This document shows, piece after piece, positions 34,113 through 41,431 of a stretch of DNA of 62,533 nucleotides; position 1 is the stretch's first letter, and each line of letters begins with the position of its first letter. A model generated the notes under the pieces. The model was not told the origin of the DNA. It saw only the letters and a program-made list of their open reading frames with translations, and did no database searches. Made by a program: the position numbers and the translations under genes. Origin of the DNA: CAZLRH01 sp964562015 (GTDB lineage Bacteria > Verrucomicrobiota > Verrucomicrobiia > Opitutales > JABDGR01); the NCBI GenBank assembly GCA_964562015.1, contig CAZLRH010000022.1:1-62533 (forward strand), in the 5' to 3' direction.

Positions 34113-34934
34113 CTATGCACGGCACGCCCCTTTTTTGCTTACCCGTGTTCCGGTGGGATTCGAGTAGCGGGCCTTGCCTTTGCTTTCGGGCAATCTGACC
34201 GGGCGGCCGGCACGCATGTCGCGACGGATACCATGCCGAATACAGAACCTGCGCACCTCCCTGGCCGATACCTTAAAACCCACCGAAGCGACGTGACCGC
34301 AGAGGTCGCGAATCCGATACGAGGGGGCGGGATGGCGCAGCATGTAAAACAAGGCGTGTATTTTCCAGCGGTCGGTAGGACCGAGCATGGCACGGCGATT
34401 GGCTCGATTCTCATAACCGTTGAGAAAGGCCAGTGCCCTTTCGAGATGTATGAGCAGACGACGACGACCTGACGGGAAGACTAAATCAAGAAATTCAAGT
34501 CCTGCCCATCTAAGGAGGGGCGTCGCCTTTCCGTTTTTTCGCCAATTTTGGGCGAGGAGGAAGACGCCGAGGTCAATTGTACCTGCTTGGAAATGCCGAA
34601 TTAGCCGCATGACTTCATCCCACTTGAGACCGCCGTAGAGCCCAGCGGGCATAAGCTCGCGCAAGTGCTGACGTTCTTCCAACCAGGATTCGGCGTCACC
34701 GGTTAGTTCGATAAATCTGCGAATGGGCGCCGCAGTAGGATTGCCCACAACTTTGGCGAGATAGGCTCTGGCCTTGGCATCCTTGCCAAAATCTTCCCAC
34801 AGCCAGTGCCGCAGCTCCGGTGATTCCCGGCAAAGCTGGACTAGCATTGCCAGCGTGGCAGATTCATTGGTGCTTTCCGCCAGTCGGCGCAAAAGCAATT
34901 CGTCACCTTTCGAGCGATTCACGATGGCTTTCAT
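34113..34934 (-). CDS. Unknown ICE protein with basic C-terminal domain
   Basis: A 273-aa protein from ATG 34934 (the longer frame overlaps the preceding gene). The N-terminal half is helical (LLLRRLAESTNESATLAMLV, QLCRESPELRHWLWEDFGKD). The middle reads FQAGTIDLGVFLLAQNWRKN. The C-terminus is strongly basic and helix-turn-helix-like (IRDLCGHVASVGFKVSAREV, RRFCIRHGIRRDMRAGRP), suggesting DNA binding. It is last in a three-gene minus-strand group (35807 to 34113) beside excisionase and integrase, so a role in ICE maintenance or regulation is plausible. No family recognised. Confidence 0.7.
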   Translation of the reverse strand: MKAIVNRSKGDELLLRRLAESTNESATLAMLVQLCRESPELRHWLWEDFGKDAKARAYLAKVVGNPTAAPIRRFIELTGDAESWLEERQHLRELMPAGLYGGLKWDEVMRLIRHFQAGTIDLGVFLLAQNWRKNGKATPLLRWAGLEFLDLVFPSGRRRLLIHLERALAFLNGYENRANRRAMLGPTDRWKIHALFYMLRHPAPSYRIRDLCGHVASVGFKVSAREVRRFCIRHGIRRDMRAGRPVRLPESKGKARYSNPTGTRVSKKGACRA

Positions 34935-34965
34935 CAATGGCAAGTTTAGCACCGGCAGTCTGCCT

Positions 34966-35526
34966 TTACTTGGATGATTCAGCTTTTTTTCGGGACGATT
35001 GCGCTGGGGCGGTCTCGAATAGACGACGAAGCTGGTCATACAAAGGCCGCAGGTCGCGACGCCAGAACTCCCATTGTTCAGCTGTCGCATACTTGGCGTC
35101 TAAGCAGGGACGAAGCTCTTCGAGTAGCTTGCCCGCCAGGAGAATACGCGCTGGCAGCGGTTTTGACTTCGCGGCTTCCAGCCGGGACTTGGGTTCCGTC
35201 GGGATTTCCAGCCGGAAATAAATCTGCCGCAGGCTCAGACCTTGCAAGGCCGAAACGTCCTCAAAGGATTGGGCCAGGCGCATGTAATTCTGGGCCGTGC
35301 GGATCGAGCCGTGAAAACGCTGCTCGACCCAAAGCTGCCATGCACCCCGGCCCATGGCCCGGCGCACGCGCTCCTTTTCCTCCACGAGCAGGCGGCCCGC
35401 CTGCCAGGCCGCCGCCAGCGCTCCGAGCAGTGATTGCTTGGATTCGGCGGCGAGCCGCACGACTTCATCATGAAGCCGGTTGATCTCGCCTTCGGCGCTG
35501 GCAGCGGTGATGGGTGCGGCATTCAT
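34966..35526 (-). CDS. DUF3102-like ICE protein
   Basis: A 186-aa soluble protein. Residues 15-110 (INRLHDEVVRLAAESKQSLL, AWQAGRLLVEEKERV, GAWQLWVEQRF, SIRTAQNYMRLAQSFEDV) resemble the DUF3102-type domain found in phage and mobile-element proteins, in which a short helix-turn-helix-like motif follows an aromatic segment. The C-terminal part is helical and basic. Its ATG overlaps the stop of the upstream gene by four bases. Function is not established; replication initiation or regulation on mobile elements has been proposed for relatives. Confidence 0.7.
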   Translation of the reverse strand: MNAAPITAASAEGEINRLHDEVVRLAAESKQSLLGALAAAWQAGRLLVEEKERVRRAMGRGAWQLWVEQRFHGSIRTAQNYMRLAQSFEDVSALQGLSLRQIYFRLEIPTEPKSRLEAAKSKPLPARILLAGKLLEELRPCLDAKYATAEQWEFWRRDLRPLYDQLRRLFETAPAQSSRKKAESSK

Positions 35527-35807
35527 GGCTTGAAGCCGGTGGCCCGGCGAAAGCTCCGCACGAGGTTATAGACGTGTTGTTTGGTCCGCCCCGACGATTG
35601 GCCGATCTGTTCGAGGGTTGCCCCGTCGATTAAATCAGGCCGCACGCAGAACAGCACGACAGTCGCCCGCAGGCCGCGATCTTCGAGGCTCGGGACGCTG
35701 GAAACCCAGATCAGCAGTTGCGCCATCGCCTCGACGGTGATTTCGCGGGCCTGTTGCTCCGGGCTGGTTGGTTCAGTGAAGAACGAATCATCATTGGTGT
35801 TTTTCAT
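35523..35807 (-). CDS. Small helix-turn-helix protein
   Basis: A 94-aa protein from ATG 35807. The C-terminal half is a clear helix-turn-helix (LIDGATLEQIGQSSGRTKQH, VYNLVRSFRRATGF). The N-terminal half is acidic then hydrophobic (VEAMAQLLIWVSSVPSLED). The next gene starts within its stop, giving an ATGA overlap. It lies downstream of the two hairpins that follow the excisionase-like gene. It is probably a regulator of the small ICE operon; a longer open frame to 35930 runs through the hairpin and is not coding. Confidence 0.75.
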   Translation of the reverse strand: MKNTNDDSFFTEPTSPEQQAREITVEAMAQLLIWVSSVPSLEDRGLRATVVLFCVRPDLIDGATLEQIGQSSGRTKQHVYNLVRSFRRATGFKP

Positions 35808-35895
35808 AGGTGGAACTTGGTTACGTGGGCATTTTAGCTCGAACCACACCTTAAAAATACGTCCACAGCTCCACAGGTGGGCGGTTGTCCTAATT

Positions 35896-35924
35896 AGAAA
35901 AACGCAGCACTGTTGCGTTTTTCT
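35896..35924. terminator. Symmetrical hairpin terminator
   Basis: A perfect 11-bp inverted repeat AGAAAAACGCA/TGCGTTTTTCT (35896-35906 and 35914-35924) with a seven-base loop. Both strands end in a T-rich arm, so it could stop transcription either way. It lies upstream of the small regulator operon. Confidence 0.55.
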
Positions 35925-35941
35925 CCCCACCCGGAAAACAA

Positions 35942-35972
35942 GACGCCGCGCTGGCAGAACCAGCGCGGCGTC
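35942..35972 (-). terminator. Terminator of the excisionase-like gene
   Basis: A perfect 13-bp GC stem (GACGCCGCGCTGG with CCAGCGCGGCGTC, loop of five) followed on the minus strand by TTGTTTTCC. It lies 26 bases after the excisionase-like stop. Confidence 0.75.
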
Positions 35973-35997
35973 ATTTGCGAGGAGTGGGGCGAATTTT

Positions 35998-36228
35998 TCA
36001 CCCGCGCGGCGGCACCTTCAATTTGGTGCGAATATGCACGCCGACCTCAGTGGCATCGTAATAGATGAAATGCCCGACCTTGTGAAACGGGATGCGCCGA
36101 AGCCTTGTCCACTCCCGGAGAGTGCGGATAGATGGTTCATTGCCCGTCGGGAAGATGCCGCAGAGACGAAGCCCAACGACATCGGTGAGTTGGTTCGTGA
36201 AAACAGGGGATGTGAGTTGCGTATTCAT
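35998..36228 (-). CDS. Excisionase-like (MerR/Xis-type) DNA-binding protein
   Basis: A 76-aa protein with a winged-helix Xis/MerR-like motif: SIRTLREWTRLRRIPFHKVG followed by HFIYYDATEVGVHI, the standard recognition helix and wing of recombination directionality factors. Encoded 25 bases downstream of the integrase on the same strand and followed by a strong hairpin, so int and xis form one unit. Expected to bend the attachment site and favour excision. The first 30 residues are not part of the DNA-binding fold. Confidence 0.82.
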   Translation of the reverse strand: MNTQLTSPVFTNQLTDVVGLRLCGIFPTGNEPSIRTLREWTRLRRIPFHKVGHFIYYDATEVGVHIRTKLKVPPRG

Positions 36229-36253
36229 ACCCTTGCCCGGAGGTCAACCGCTT

Positions 36254-37438
36254 CTAAACCGCTATCGGGAATGCAATCGTATTTTCGCCACTCTGCGGCA
36301 CGATGCCGAAGAATTGCTCAGCCTCTTCCTTGCTCTTTAGGTCGAGGTAGTGCTTGCGGATGATGCTTTCAGAATTCCCCGCTTGCAGTGCTGCTTCTCC
36401 CATTGAGCGGAATTTTGCCACGAACATCGAAATGAACGTGTGTCGAAGGACATCATGCGAGAGGCCGAACGCATCAAACACCTTGGCCCGCATCTTTGGC
36501 ATGTTCGTCGGGATGATGGGGAATTTATCCAGCGGGTAAGCCCGCAACCATACGGCCAGATTCGGCTGAATCGTGACCAGGCGTTTCATGCGCACTTTGG
36601 AAACTTCCGGTTCAATATGAATCGTGCCCGTGTCGAGCCGCACATGCTCAGGCCGGAGTTTTTTGATCTCTCCAAACTTCACATTCGGACGAATCCCGGC
36701 AAAGAGGCAGAGGGCGAAGTAAGGCACCAGCGCCCCGCCCTTGAATAATTCCACATGCGCCATCAGCTTGCCCGCCTGTTCCGCTGTAATCGTGACCGCC
36801 GACCCGCGCCGATGGTTGATGCGATGATGCGGCGTTTTTTCAACCGGGTTGGCCGTTACCCAATCCTTCTGAAACGCGAACTTAAAGAAGGTCGAGAGAA
36901 AGCCGCGCCGATTGTTGTAGGTTTTCAAACAGGGCGAACCGCGTTCCAAGTAGGGCAAAAGCGCGGCAGCGGAGAATTGCGCCATTGTGTGTGTTGGAAA
37001 CCATTTCTTGAATTTCGCCAGTTCCCATTTGATTGTCCGGCAATGAAGGTCGGACACCAGTGACCTCGCGCACTCTGCGCGTTTGGCCGTAAGGTATTGA
37101 GTCATGGCCTCATCCAACGACACATCCCGTTCCGGCGGGCGGTAATTGGCGAGCGCATAGTCGAGATAGCAGGCCAGGGATCGCGGCTGTCCGAGGAGGC
37201 GTTGATAACTCGCCTCAGCCTCGCGCAACTGTGCATCGCTAAGAAACGTGGTTACGGCACGCAAGCCGGACGCGGCTTGCAATTCCTTCACTTCCAACGC
37301 GGCCTTTTCGGCGGCGGCTTCTTCGCGGGTTTTGAAGTTCTTGCGGATGCGAATTCCGTGCAGAAAGCCGGAAACCCGCCACGAACTAACCCCGTTCCGA
37401 TTCTCATACCGGGTGACGACGAAGTTTGTGTTTTTCAT
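36254..37438 (-). CDS. int: Tyrosine recombinase (ICE integrase)
   Basis: A 394-aa integrase with an arm-binding-like N-terminus (VVTRYENRNGVSSWRVSGFL), a core-binding SAM-like domain (residues about 108-195) and a catalytic domain. Catalytic residues are visible: Arg250 (CLFAGIRPN), Lys281 (EVSKVRMKR), His328 and Arg332 (SHDVLRHTF), and Tyr364 (RKHYLDL). The usual GH motif reads AGNSES, so the second His is Asn355, as in some ICE integrases. Its start is 73 bases from the tRNA-Val 3' end, the expected layout for an element using tRNA as target. An 11-bp inverted repeat overlaps its leader. Confidence 0.95.
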   Translation of the reverse strand: MKNTNFVVTRYENRNGVSSWRVSGFLHGIRIRKNFKTREEAAAEKAALEVKELQAASGLRAVTTFLSDAQLREAEASYQRLLGQPRSLACYLDYALANYRPPERDVSLDEAMTQYLTAKRAECARSLVSDLHCRTIKWELAKFKKWFPTHTMAQFSAAALLPYLERGSPCLKTYNNRRGFLSTFFKFAFQKDWVTANPVEKTPHHRINHRRGSAVTITAEQAGKLMAHVELFKGGALVPYFALCLFAGIRPNVKFGEIKKLRPEHVRLDTGTIHIEPEVSKVRMKRLVTIQPNLAVWLRAYPLDKFPIIPTNMPKMRAKVFDAFGLSHDVLRHTFISMFVAKFRSMGEAALQAGNSESIIRKHYLDLKSKEEAEQFFGIVPQSGENTIAFPIAV

Positions 37439-37440
37439 AC

Positions 37441-37469
37441 TTAGGTTGCCACGTCAACTGGCAACCTAA
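37441..37469. promoter_or_regulatory. Inverted repeat in the integrase leader
   Basis: A perfect 11-bp repeat TTAGGTTGCCA/TGGCAACCTAA with a seven-base spacer, beginning two bases before the integrase start codon. It may be an operator, an arm site for Int or Xis, or a leader hairpin that would mask translation. A second, weaker GC pair (CCCC...GGGG, 37487-37504) lies between it and the tRNA. Confidence 0.6.
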
Positions 37470-37510
37470 CTTCGCGGAAAACTTAACCCCTTGCTTATCA
37501 GGGGCTTAAA

Positions 37511-37587
37511 TGGTGGGAGAGCAGGGACTCGAACCCTGGACCTCCTGCGTGTGAAGCAGGCGCTCTAACCAACTGAGCTACTCCCCC
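37511..37587 (-). tRNA. tRNA-Val (anticodon CAC)
   Basis: The minus strand folds into a full cloverleaf. The acceptor pairs GGGGGAG with CTCTCCC (one G-T pair), the D arm is AGCTCAGTTGGTTAGAGC, the anticodon stem CCTGC/GCAGG encloses TTCACAC with CAC at 37551-37553, the T arm is CAGGGTTCGAACCCTG, and CCA is encoded. The ICE integrase lies next to its 3' end, so the T arm and acceptor are the likely attachment core. The gene remains intact after integration. Confidence 0.95.
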
Positions 37588-37603
37588 ATTCGAGCGAGCG
37601 GTT

Positions 37604-37632
37604 AAAATGCGCAACCCCGGCCCCGCCGTCAA
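37604..37632 (-). promoter_or_regulatory. Promoter of tRNA-Val
   Basis: On the minus strand TTGACG (37627-37632), 17 bases, then CATTTT (37604-37609), 16 bases before the tRNA 5' end. Good -35 and spacing, moderate -10. Confidence 0.6.
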
Positions 37633-37981
37633 CGCGGAAAGGGAACCGGTGCGGCCTCAGTTTAAATAGGTGGAACGCGCGCCCCGCGCGCGTCTACCCA
37701 AGAAGTGAAAGCGTGCGCGGAGTGCTCGCTCCACCCAAAATGAGACAGCGCCAGGGAACCGTCAACCGCTGGCGCTGGCGCGCGCACCACCGGGAGAATG
37801 CCATGTTATGTCGGTCTTGCTCATACCAACTGAGCGTCGCGGTGAGGGCACCGCGCCCCACCCTAAGCAGACCGTGGCCGTGAACCGGTCTTGCTACGAA
37901 CCAGTCTTGCCACGAACTGATCCGTGCCTGCCTTCGCCGGTAGGGCGCGCTGCCCTCAGCGCGCCGACTGGAACTCGCAAA
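37633..37981. repeat. Intergenic region with GC-rich dispersed repeats
   Basis: No gene is seen. A pair of imperfect inverted segments GGTGGAACGCGCG (37669) and GCTCGCTCCACCC (37724) brackets a CGCG-rich stretch. Two tandem copies of a 16-base unit CCGGTCTTGCTACGAA/CCAGTCTTGCCACGAA lie at about 37884-37916. A perfect hairpin GGCGCGCTG/CAGCGCGCC lies at 37944-37965. These look like the short dispersed repeats common between genes in this phylum; the phylum link is from memory. Confidence 0.5.
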
Positions 37982-38368
37982 CTACGCCCGCGCCGGGCGC
38001 AACCCGGCCGCACCGCCGGCCGCTTTCCTGGCCGCGTTGTCTGCGCCGACCGCCGCCGCGGCGTGCGCGAGCACTTCTTCGAGCGTTTCCAAATATTTGA
38101 CGAAACGTTTCCGTCCGCTGGGCGTGAAACTCACGGTCGTGCGCGGGCGCCCGCTGCCGGTTTCCCGGCGTTGCGCAATCAGGTTCTCGTCCTCGAGCGC
38201 CTTGAGATGGCGGTTCAGGTTGCCGTCGGTCAGATCGCACTGTTCCTTGAGTTCGCTAAACGTCACGCCGTCCACCGCCGCGGCCAGAGCCGAGGCAATG
38301 GCGAGCCGGTTGGGTTCGTGAAAGACGCGCTGCAACGCGGCGAAAGGATTGTCGGCGGAAGTGGACAT
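37982..38368 (-). CDS. Winged-helix transcription regulator (ArsR/MarR-like)
   Basis: A 128-aa regulator from ATG 38368. One winged-helix domain covers residues 8-90 (VFHEPNRLAIASALAAAVDG, VTFSELKEQCDLTDGNLNRH, LKALEDENLIAQRRETGSGR, PRTTVSFTPSGRKRFVKYLE). This is the pattern of the small DNA-binding family often annotated as transcriptional regulator with HTH_27. The C-terminus is Ala/Gly-rich. The membrane-protein gene at 38385 lies 16 bases upstream on the same strand, making a two-gene operon in which such regulators usually control the membrane partner. Confidence 0.85.
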   Translation of the reverse strand: MSTSADNPFAALQRVFHEPNRLAIASALAAAVDGVTFSELKEQCDLTDGNLNRHLKALEDENLIAQRRETGSGRPRTTVSFTPSGRKRFVKYLETLEEVLAHAAAAVGADNAARKAAGGAAGLRPARA

Positions 38369-38384
38369 GAGGAATCCTGCGGGC

Positions 38385-39050
38385 TCAAAAGTTGGCTTCA
38401 TCGCCCCCCGTGGGCGGCGCCGCGGGCAGGCCGAAGAAGGTCCGCAGGCTGGGCATGGGCTTTTCGTCGAAATGCAAAATAAGTCCGCCAAAAAATTCAC
38501 CAACGAAAAACACGCCGCCCATCACCAGCGAGTCTTGCAGGAACGAAAGCGTTGGCCACAGCAGCAGGCATGCCGCGCCAAAGGCGATGTAATACATGCC
38601 CACCCAGGGCAACCCCCGCGGCAACACCTGGCGCGAGGGGAAATTCGTCAGGCCGAACACGACCATCCACAGACCGAAAAGCAAATTGTATTGCTGCCGG
38701 TCCACCAGCGCGAGGGTGAGCACTCCGCCGACCAGCAAACTTGGCACCACTTCAAGCGCGGGCCAGAGACGGCGCGGGTCGCGGCCGACTTCGGGGTCGT
38801 GCCAGAACCAGTACACCAGCGCGCCGTAATTGAGCGCCAGTCCAAGCGCAAAGACCACCGCCCACGTCAGCAGATGCGCCTCCACCGTCGGCGGCACGAG
38901 CGGCGAATCCAGCAGCAACGCCGCCCCCAGCGCCACACAACCCGAAAGCGCCCGCGCGCGGCCGGAGTAACCCTTGAAGCGCTGCTTTTCCAGAATCGCC
39001 TGTTGCAACTGGCGCACCTGGCGCAGGGCTTCGTGCAGGGGTGTCTTCAT
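38385..39050 (-). CDS. Multi-pass membrane protein co-transcribed with a winged-helix regulator
   Basis: A 221-aa protein: a charged N-terminal helix (HEALRQVRQLQQAILEKQRF) then about six membrane segments (ALSGCVALGAALLL, LLTWAVVFALGLALNYGALV, VVPSLLVGGVLTLALV, LLFGLWMVVFGLTN, MYYIAFGAACLLLW, VMGGVFFVGEFFGGLIL) and a cytoplasmic tail. This pattern is common in small operons with an ArsR/MarR-like regulator. No transport motif is visible. Confidence 0.75.
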   Translation of the reverse strand: MKTPLHEALRQVRQLQQAILEKQRFKGYSGRARALSGCVALGAALLLDSPLVPPTVEAHLLTWAVVFALGLALNYGALVYWFWHDPEVGRDPRRLWPALEVVPSLLVGGVLTLALVDRQQYNLLFGLWMVVFGLTNFPSRQVLPRGLPWVGMYYIAFGAACLLLWPTLSFLQDSLVMGGVFFVGEFFGGLILHFDEKPMPSLRTFFGLPAAPPTGGDEANF

Positions 39051-39086
39051 AAAACGGCGGAAGTCATTGTCTAGCTGGAAATAGGC

Positions 39087-39674
39087 TCAGGCGCAAGCGC
39101 GCAACCGCCGTCCGGCCGCACCCGGCGGCAGGGCCAGCGCATGGAGGCAAAGCTCCTGGGCATCGAGCAGATAGACGCGCTCGCAGCCCGCGGCTGGCTC
39201 GTCGTAGTGGAAATTAAAATACAAAACCGGCCCGACCACACTCGGCGCGCCGAGACAGCGCAAGACCGCCGCAAGCGCCGCCGCATCGCCCATACCGCCG
39301 GCCTGCAATAGCTCGCGACCCCGGCCCACGGCCGGAAACCCGCGCACCCAGCAGCCACCCCGCAGTTCGCGAAACACCGATCCGGCCCCGGCCAGCAAGC
39401 CCATCCCGACCCATGCCAGTGGCAAACTCCGCGGCCCCTCCGCTGTCAAAATGCGCGCCCCCAGCAACCGTTCGCCGCGCAGCCCCGCCAGAAAATTTTC
39501 GCGGGCCACTGGTGTCGGGGCAAAGAGAACCTCCAGCGGACGCAGCAGCGCGGCGGGGAAAGCCAAGCCGTCGAACCTGGCTGTCGAAGCCTGCGCAAAC
39601 CGCACGTCCTCTCCGGCAGCGGGAAACATGGCCTGGGCGAAACTGGGCTGGGAGGCTACGTAAACGGGGTGCAT
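39087..39674 (-). CDS. Unknown protein with a palindromic operator-promoter
   Basis: A 195-aa soluble protein from ATG 39674; the longer frame upstream is a shadow. Residues 1-60 (YVASQPSFAQAMFPAAGEDV, FAQASTARFDGLAFPAALLR) and the Gly-rich middle (LAWVGMGLLAGAGSVF) have no family I recognise. The C-terminus reads LYFNFHYDEPAAGCERVYLL. The promoter next to it would give a nearly leaderless transcript. The methyltransferase gene diverges from it. Confidence 0.65.
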   Translation of the reverse strand: MHPVYVASQPSFAQAMFPAAGEDVRFAQASTARFDGLAFPAALLRPLEVLFAPTPVARENFLAGLRGERLLGARILTAEGPRSLPLAWVGMGLLAGAGSVFRELRGGCWVRGFPAVGRGRELLQAGGMGDAAALAAVLRCLGAPSVVGPVLYFNFHYDEPAAGCERVYLLDAQELCLHALALPPGAAGRRLRACA

Positions 39675-39680
39675 GGCGCT

Positions 39681-39712
39681 ATACTTTGCATAACAAAGCT
39701 TGACTGTCAAGC
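39681..39712 (-). promoter_or_regulatory. Promoter with overlapping palindrome, nearly leaderless
   Basis: On the minus strand TTGACA (39705-39710), 18 bases, then AAGTAT (39681-39686), only six bases before ATG 39674. A perfect 7+1+7 palindrome GCTTGACTGTCAAGC (39698-39712) overlaps the -35 box and looks like an operator. Confidence 0.5.
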
Positions 39713-39897
39713 CCCGCTTTTCCCGTCTTGATTTCTTTTGCTTTCCGCGCCCGCCTCGTTGCGCTACACTCCTTGCTGCACCTGGCTCGCCGCCCTCGCT
39801 GCACTGCCTACCCGCCGCCTCGCCACCGTCGCCTGCAGGCTTTTCGCCGCCGACTTCATTTATATTTTCCTTTTTCCTTTTGCATCCCCCTCTCCCC

Positions 39898-40659
39898 ATG
39901 TCCGTCCTGCGCATGAATTCCCCCCTCGGCAAGGCGCTGCTCGCGGCCATTCGCGGCGGCGACTACGCCCATCCCGGCGAGGAGGAAGCCATTGAAATGG
40001 TTTGGGCCGGACTGCCCCATGCGCCCGAGCAGGCCGTCCTCGACGCCGGCTGCGGGCGCGCCGGCACGGCGGCCTATGTGCAACGCCACGGCTGGGGCCA
40101 GGTCACCGGTTTTGACATCGACGTGCAATCGATTGCGACCGCCCAAATCACCTACCCCGAATTGCGGCTCGTCGCCAGCGATGTGCTGGCCGTGCCGTTG
40201 AAACTCGCGCACCAGCAACCCGCCGGCTTCGACGTTGTTTATCTCTTCACCTCTTTTTACGCCTTTCCGGACCAGCCCACCTCCCTGCGCGCTCTCCGTG
40301 CGCTGGCCCGCCGCGGCGCGCGTTTTGCTCTGTTTGATTACACGGATGCCGACGGGCATTTTCGCGACTCCCCGCCCGGCTCCACGCGTTTTCACTACTG
40401 GAAACCCGTGGAACCGCCCAAATTGAAGGCCGACCTCGGCGGCGCCGACTGGCGCCTCGATTCCGCGCACGACCTCACGCCGGATTTCAAACGCTGGTAC
40501 AAGGCCTTCTTGAAAAAAATCGCCACGCGCCGCAAGGTTCTCGAAAAGGAGTTCACGCCGGAACTGGTGGATTATGTGGAGGAATATTACACCGACCTGC
40601 TCGGGACGATCGAGGCCGGCCATCTCGGCGGCACGCTGGCGTATGCGACGGCGGTCTGA
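39898..40659 (+). CDS. Class I SAM-dependent methyltransferase
   Basis: A 253-aa methyltransferase. Motif I VLDAGCGRAGTAAYVQRHGW is near residue 50, the acidic residue of motif II is in VTGFDIDVQSIA, motif post-II is LRLVASDVLAVPL, and motif IV is FDVVYLFTSFYAF. The C-terminal part carries the substrate-specific region (YWKPVEPPKLKADLGGADW). The substrate is unknown. ATG 39898 follows a pyrimidine-rich leader shared with the divergent gene. The next gene begins 11 bases after its stop and may be co-transcribed. Confidence 0.88.
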   Translation: MSVLRMNSPLGKALLAAIRGGDYAHPGEEEAIEMVWAGLPHAPEQAVLDAGCGRAGTAAYVQRHGWGQVTGFDIDVQSIATAQITYPELRLVASDVLAVPLKLAHQQPAGFDVVYLFTSFYAFPDQPTSLRALRALARRGARFALFDYTDADGHFRDSPPGSTRFHYWKPVEPPKLKADLGGADWRLDSAHDLTPDFKRWYKAFLKKIATRRKVLEKEFTPELVDYVEEYYTDLLGTIEAGHLGGTLAYATAV

Positions 40660-40670
40660 TTTTGCGGCAC

Positions 40671-41255
40671 ATGAAAGAAAAATTCCGCTGCCCCTGGAGC
40701 CTCGGCTTCGCGCAATACACCCGTTACCACGACGAGGAATGGGGCGTGCCCGTGCACGATGACCGCCGGCATTTCGAATTCCTCCTCCTCGAAGGCGCGC
40801 AGGCGGGCTTGAGCTGGGCGATTATTCTGCGGAAGCGCGACGGCTACCGCAAAGCGTTTGCCGATTTCGATCCGCAAAAAGTGGCGCGTTTCACGGACGC
40901 CAGACTCGCCAAACTCTTGCTCGACCCCGGCATCGTGCGCAACCGGCTCAAGGTGCAGGCTGCCGTCAGCAATGCGCGCCTTTTTCTCGATGTGCAAAAG
41001 GAATTTGGCACGTTTGATAAATACATCTGGGGTTTCGTGGGTGGCCGTCCCATCGTCAACCGCTGGAAGGAATTAAAACAAATTCCGCCGACCTCCAAGG
41101 AGTCGGACGCCCTCAGCGCGGACCTCAAGCGCCGCGGCTTCAAATTCGTCGGCAGCACGGTGATGTATGCGCATCTGCAAGCCTGCGGCCTCATCAATGA
41201 CCATCTCGTGAGTTGTTTCCGGCACGGGGAAGTTCAAGGGAGGAAAAAAGATTGA
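40671..41255 (+). CDS. tag: DNA-3-methyladenine glycosylase I
   Basis: A 194-aa base-excision repair enzyme. Zinc ligands typical of Tag are visible: Cys in KFRCPWS, His in YHDEEWG, and His/Cys in the C-terminal NDHLVSCFRH. Other conserved parts are FEFLLLEGAQAGLSWAIILR, FDKYIWGFVGG and LKRRGFKFVGSTVMYAHLQA. It removes 3-methyladenine from DNA. ATG 40671 is chosen over a TTG-started extension. Followed by a repeat-rich spacer and the convergent trpS. Confidence 0.93.
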   Translation: MKEKFRCPWSLGFAQYTRYHDEEWGVPVHDDRRHFEFLLLEGAQAGLSWAIILRKRDGYRKAFADFDPQKVARFTDARLAKLLLDPGIVRNRLKVQAAVSNARLFLDVQKEFGTFDKYIWGFVGGRPIVNRWKELKQIPPTSKESDALSADLKRRGFKFVGSTVMYAHLQACGLINDHLVSCFRHGEVQGRKKD

Positions 41256-41420
41256 ACCACAGAGGCACGGAGAACACAGAGAAAGGCCGAAGATTTTTAA
41301 CCACGAAGGATATGAAGCGCACGAAGGAGAAATGACTCAAGGTCCAGCGAAGGATTTTTGCCGTCACTTCACATTCGTTTTCTTCGCGCACTTCGTGCTC
41401 TTCGCGGTTGAGATTTTTCC
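41254..41420. repeat. Inverted dispersed repeat ('accacgaagg' type) between convergent genes
   Basis: The spacer begins AACCACAGAGGCACGGAGAA and then ACCACGAAGG...GCACGAAGGAG (about 41299-41330). A diverged inverted copy (TTCTTCGCGCACTTCGTGCT, then CTTCGCGGTT) ends near 41410. The arms could pair into a long hairpin and stop transcription from both tag and trpS. Confidence 0.65.
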
Positions 41421-41431
41421 CCTCCACTTCC

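Larger units (their letters stand above)
1..37510. mobile_element. Integrative and conjugative element (right part), integrated at tRNA-Val
   Basis: A tyrosine recombinase and an excisionase-like gene abut the 3' end of a tRNA-Val gene. They are followed leftward by a MOBF relaxase, a VirD4-like coupling protein and a nearly complete VirB-type secretion operon, which together define an ICE. The right boundary is the 3' part of the tRNA (attachment core probably inside 37511-37553). The left boundary and the second attachment copy are not in the window: no second copy of the tRNA 3' segment was seen. The element is less GC-rich than the chromosome to the right and contains still more AT-rich cargo blocks (about 1800-7080, 22600-24550 and 30400-34000). 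Membership of dnaE2 in the element is inferred from position only. Confidence 0.85.

Noticed and set aside
1..37510. Second attachment copy (tRNA-Val 3' segment) inside the window
   Set aside because: No second copy of the T-arm/acceptor segment was seen, so the left ICE end is presumed outside.
37808..38482. 224-aa plus-strand frame
   Set aside because: Shadow of the winged-helix regulator on the other strand, plus repeat-rich spacer.
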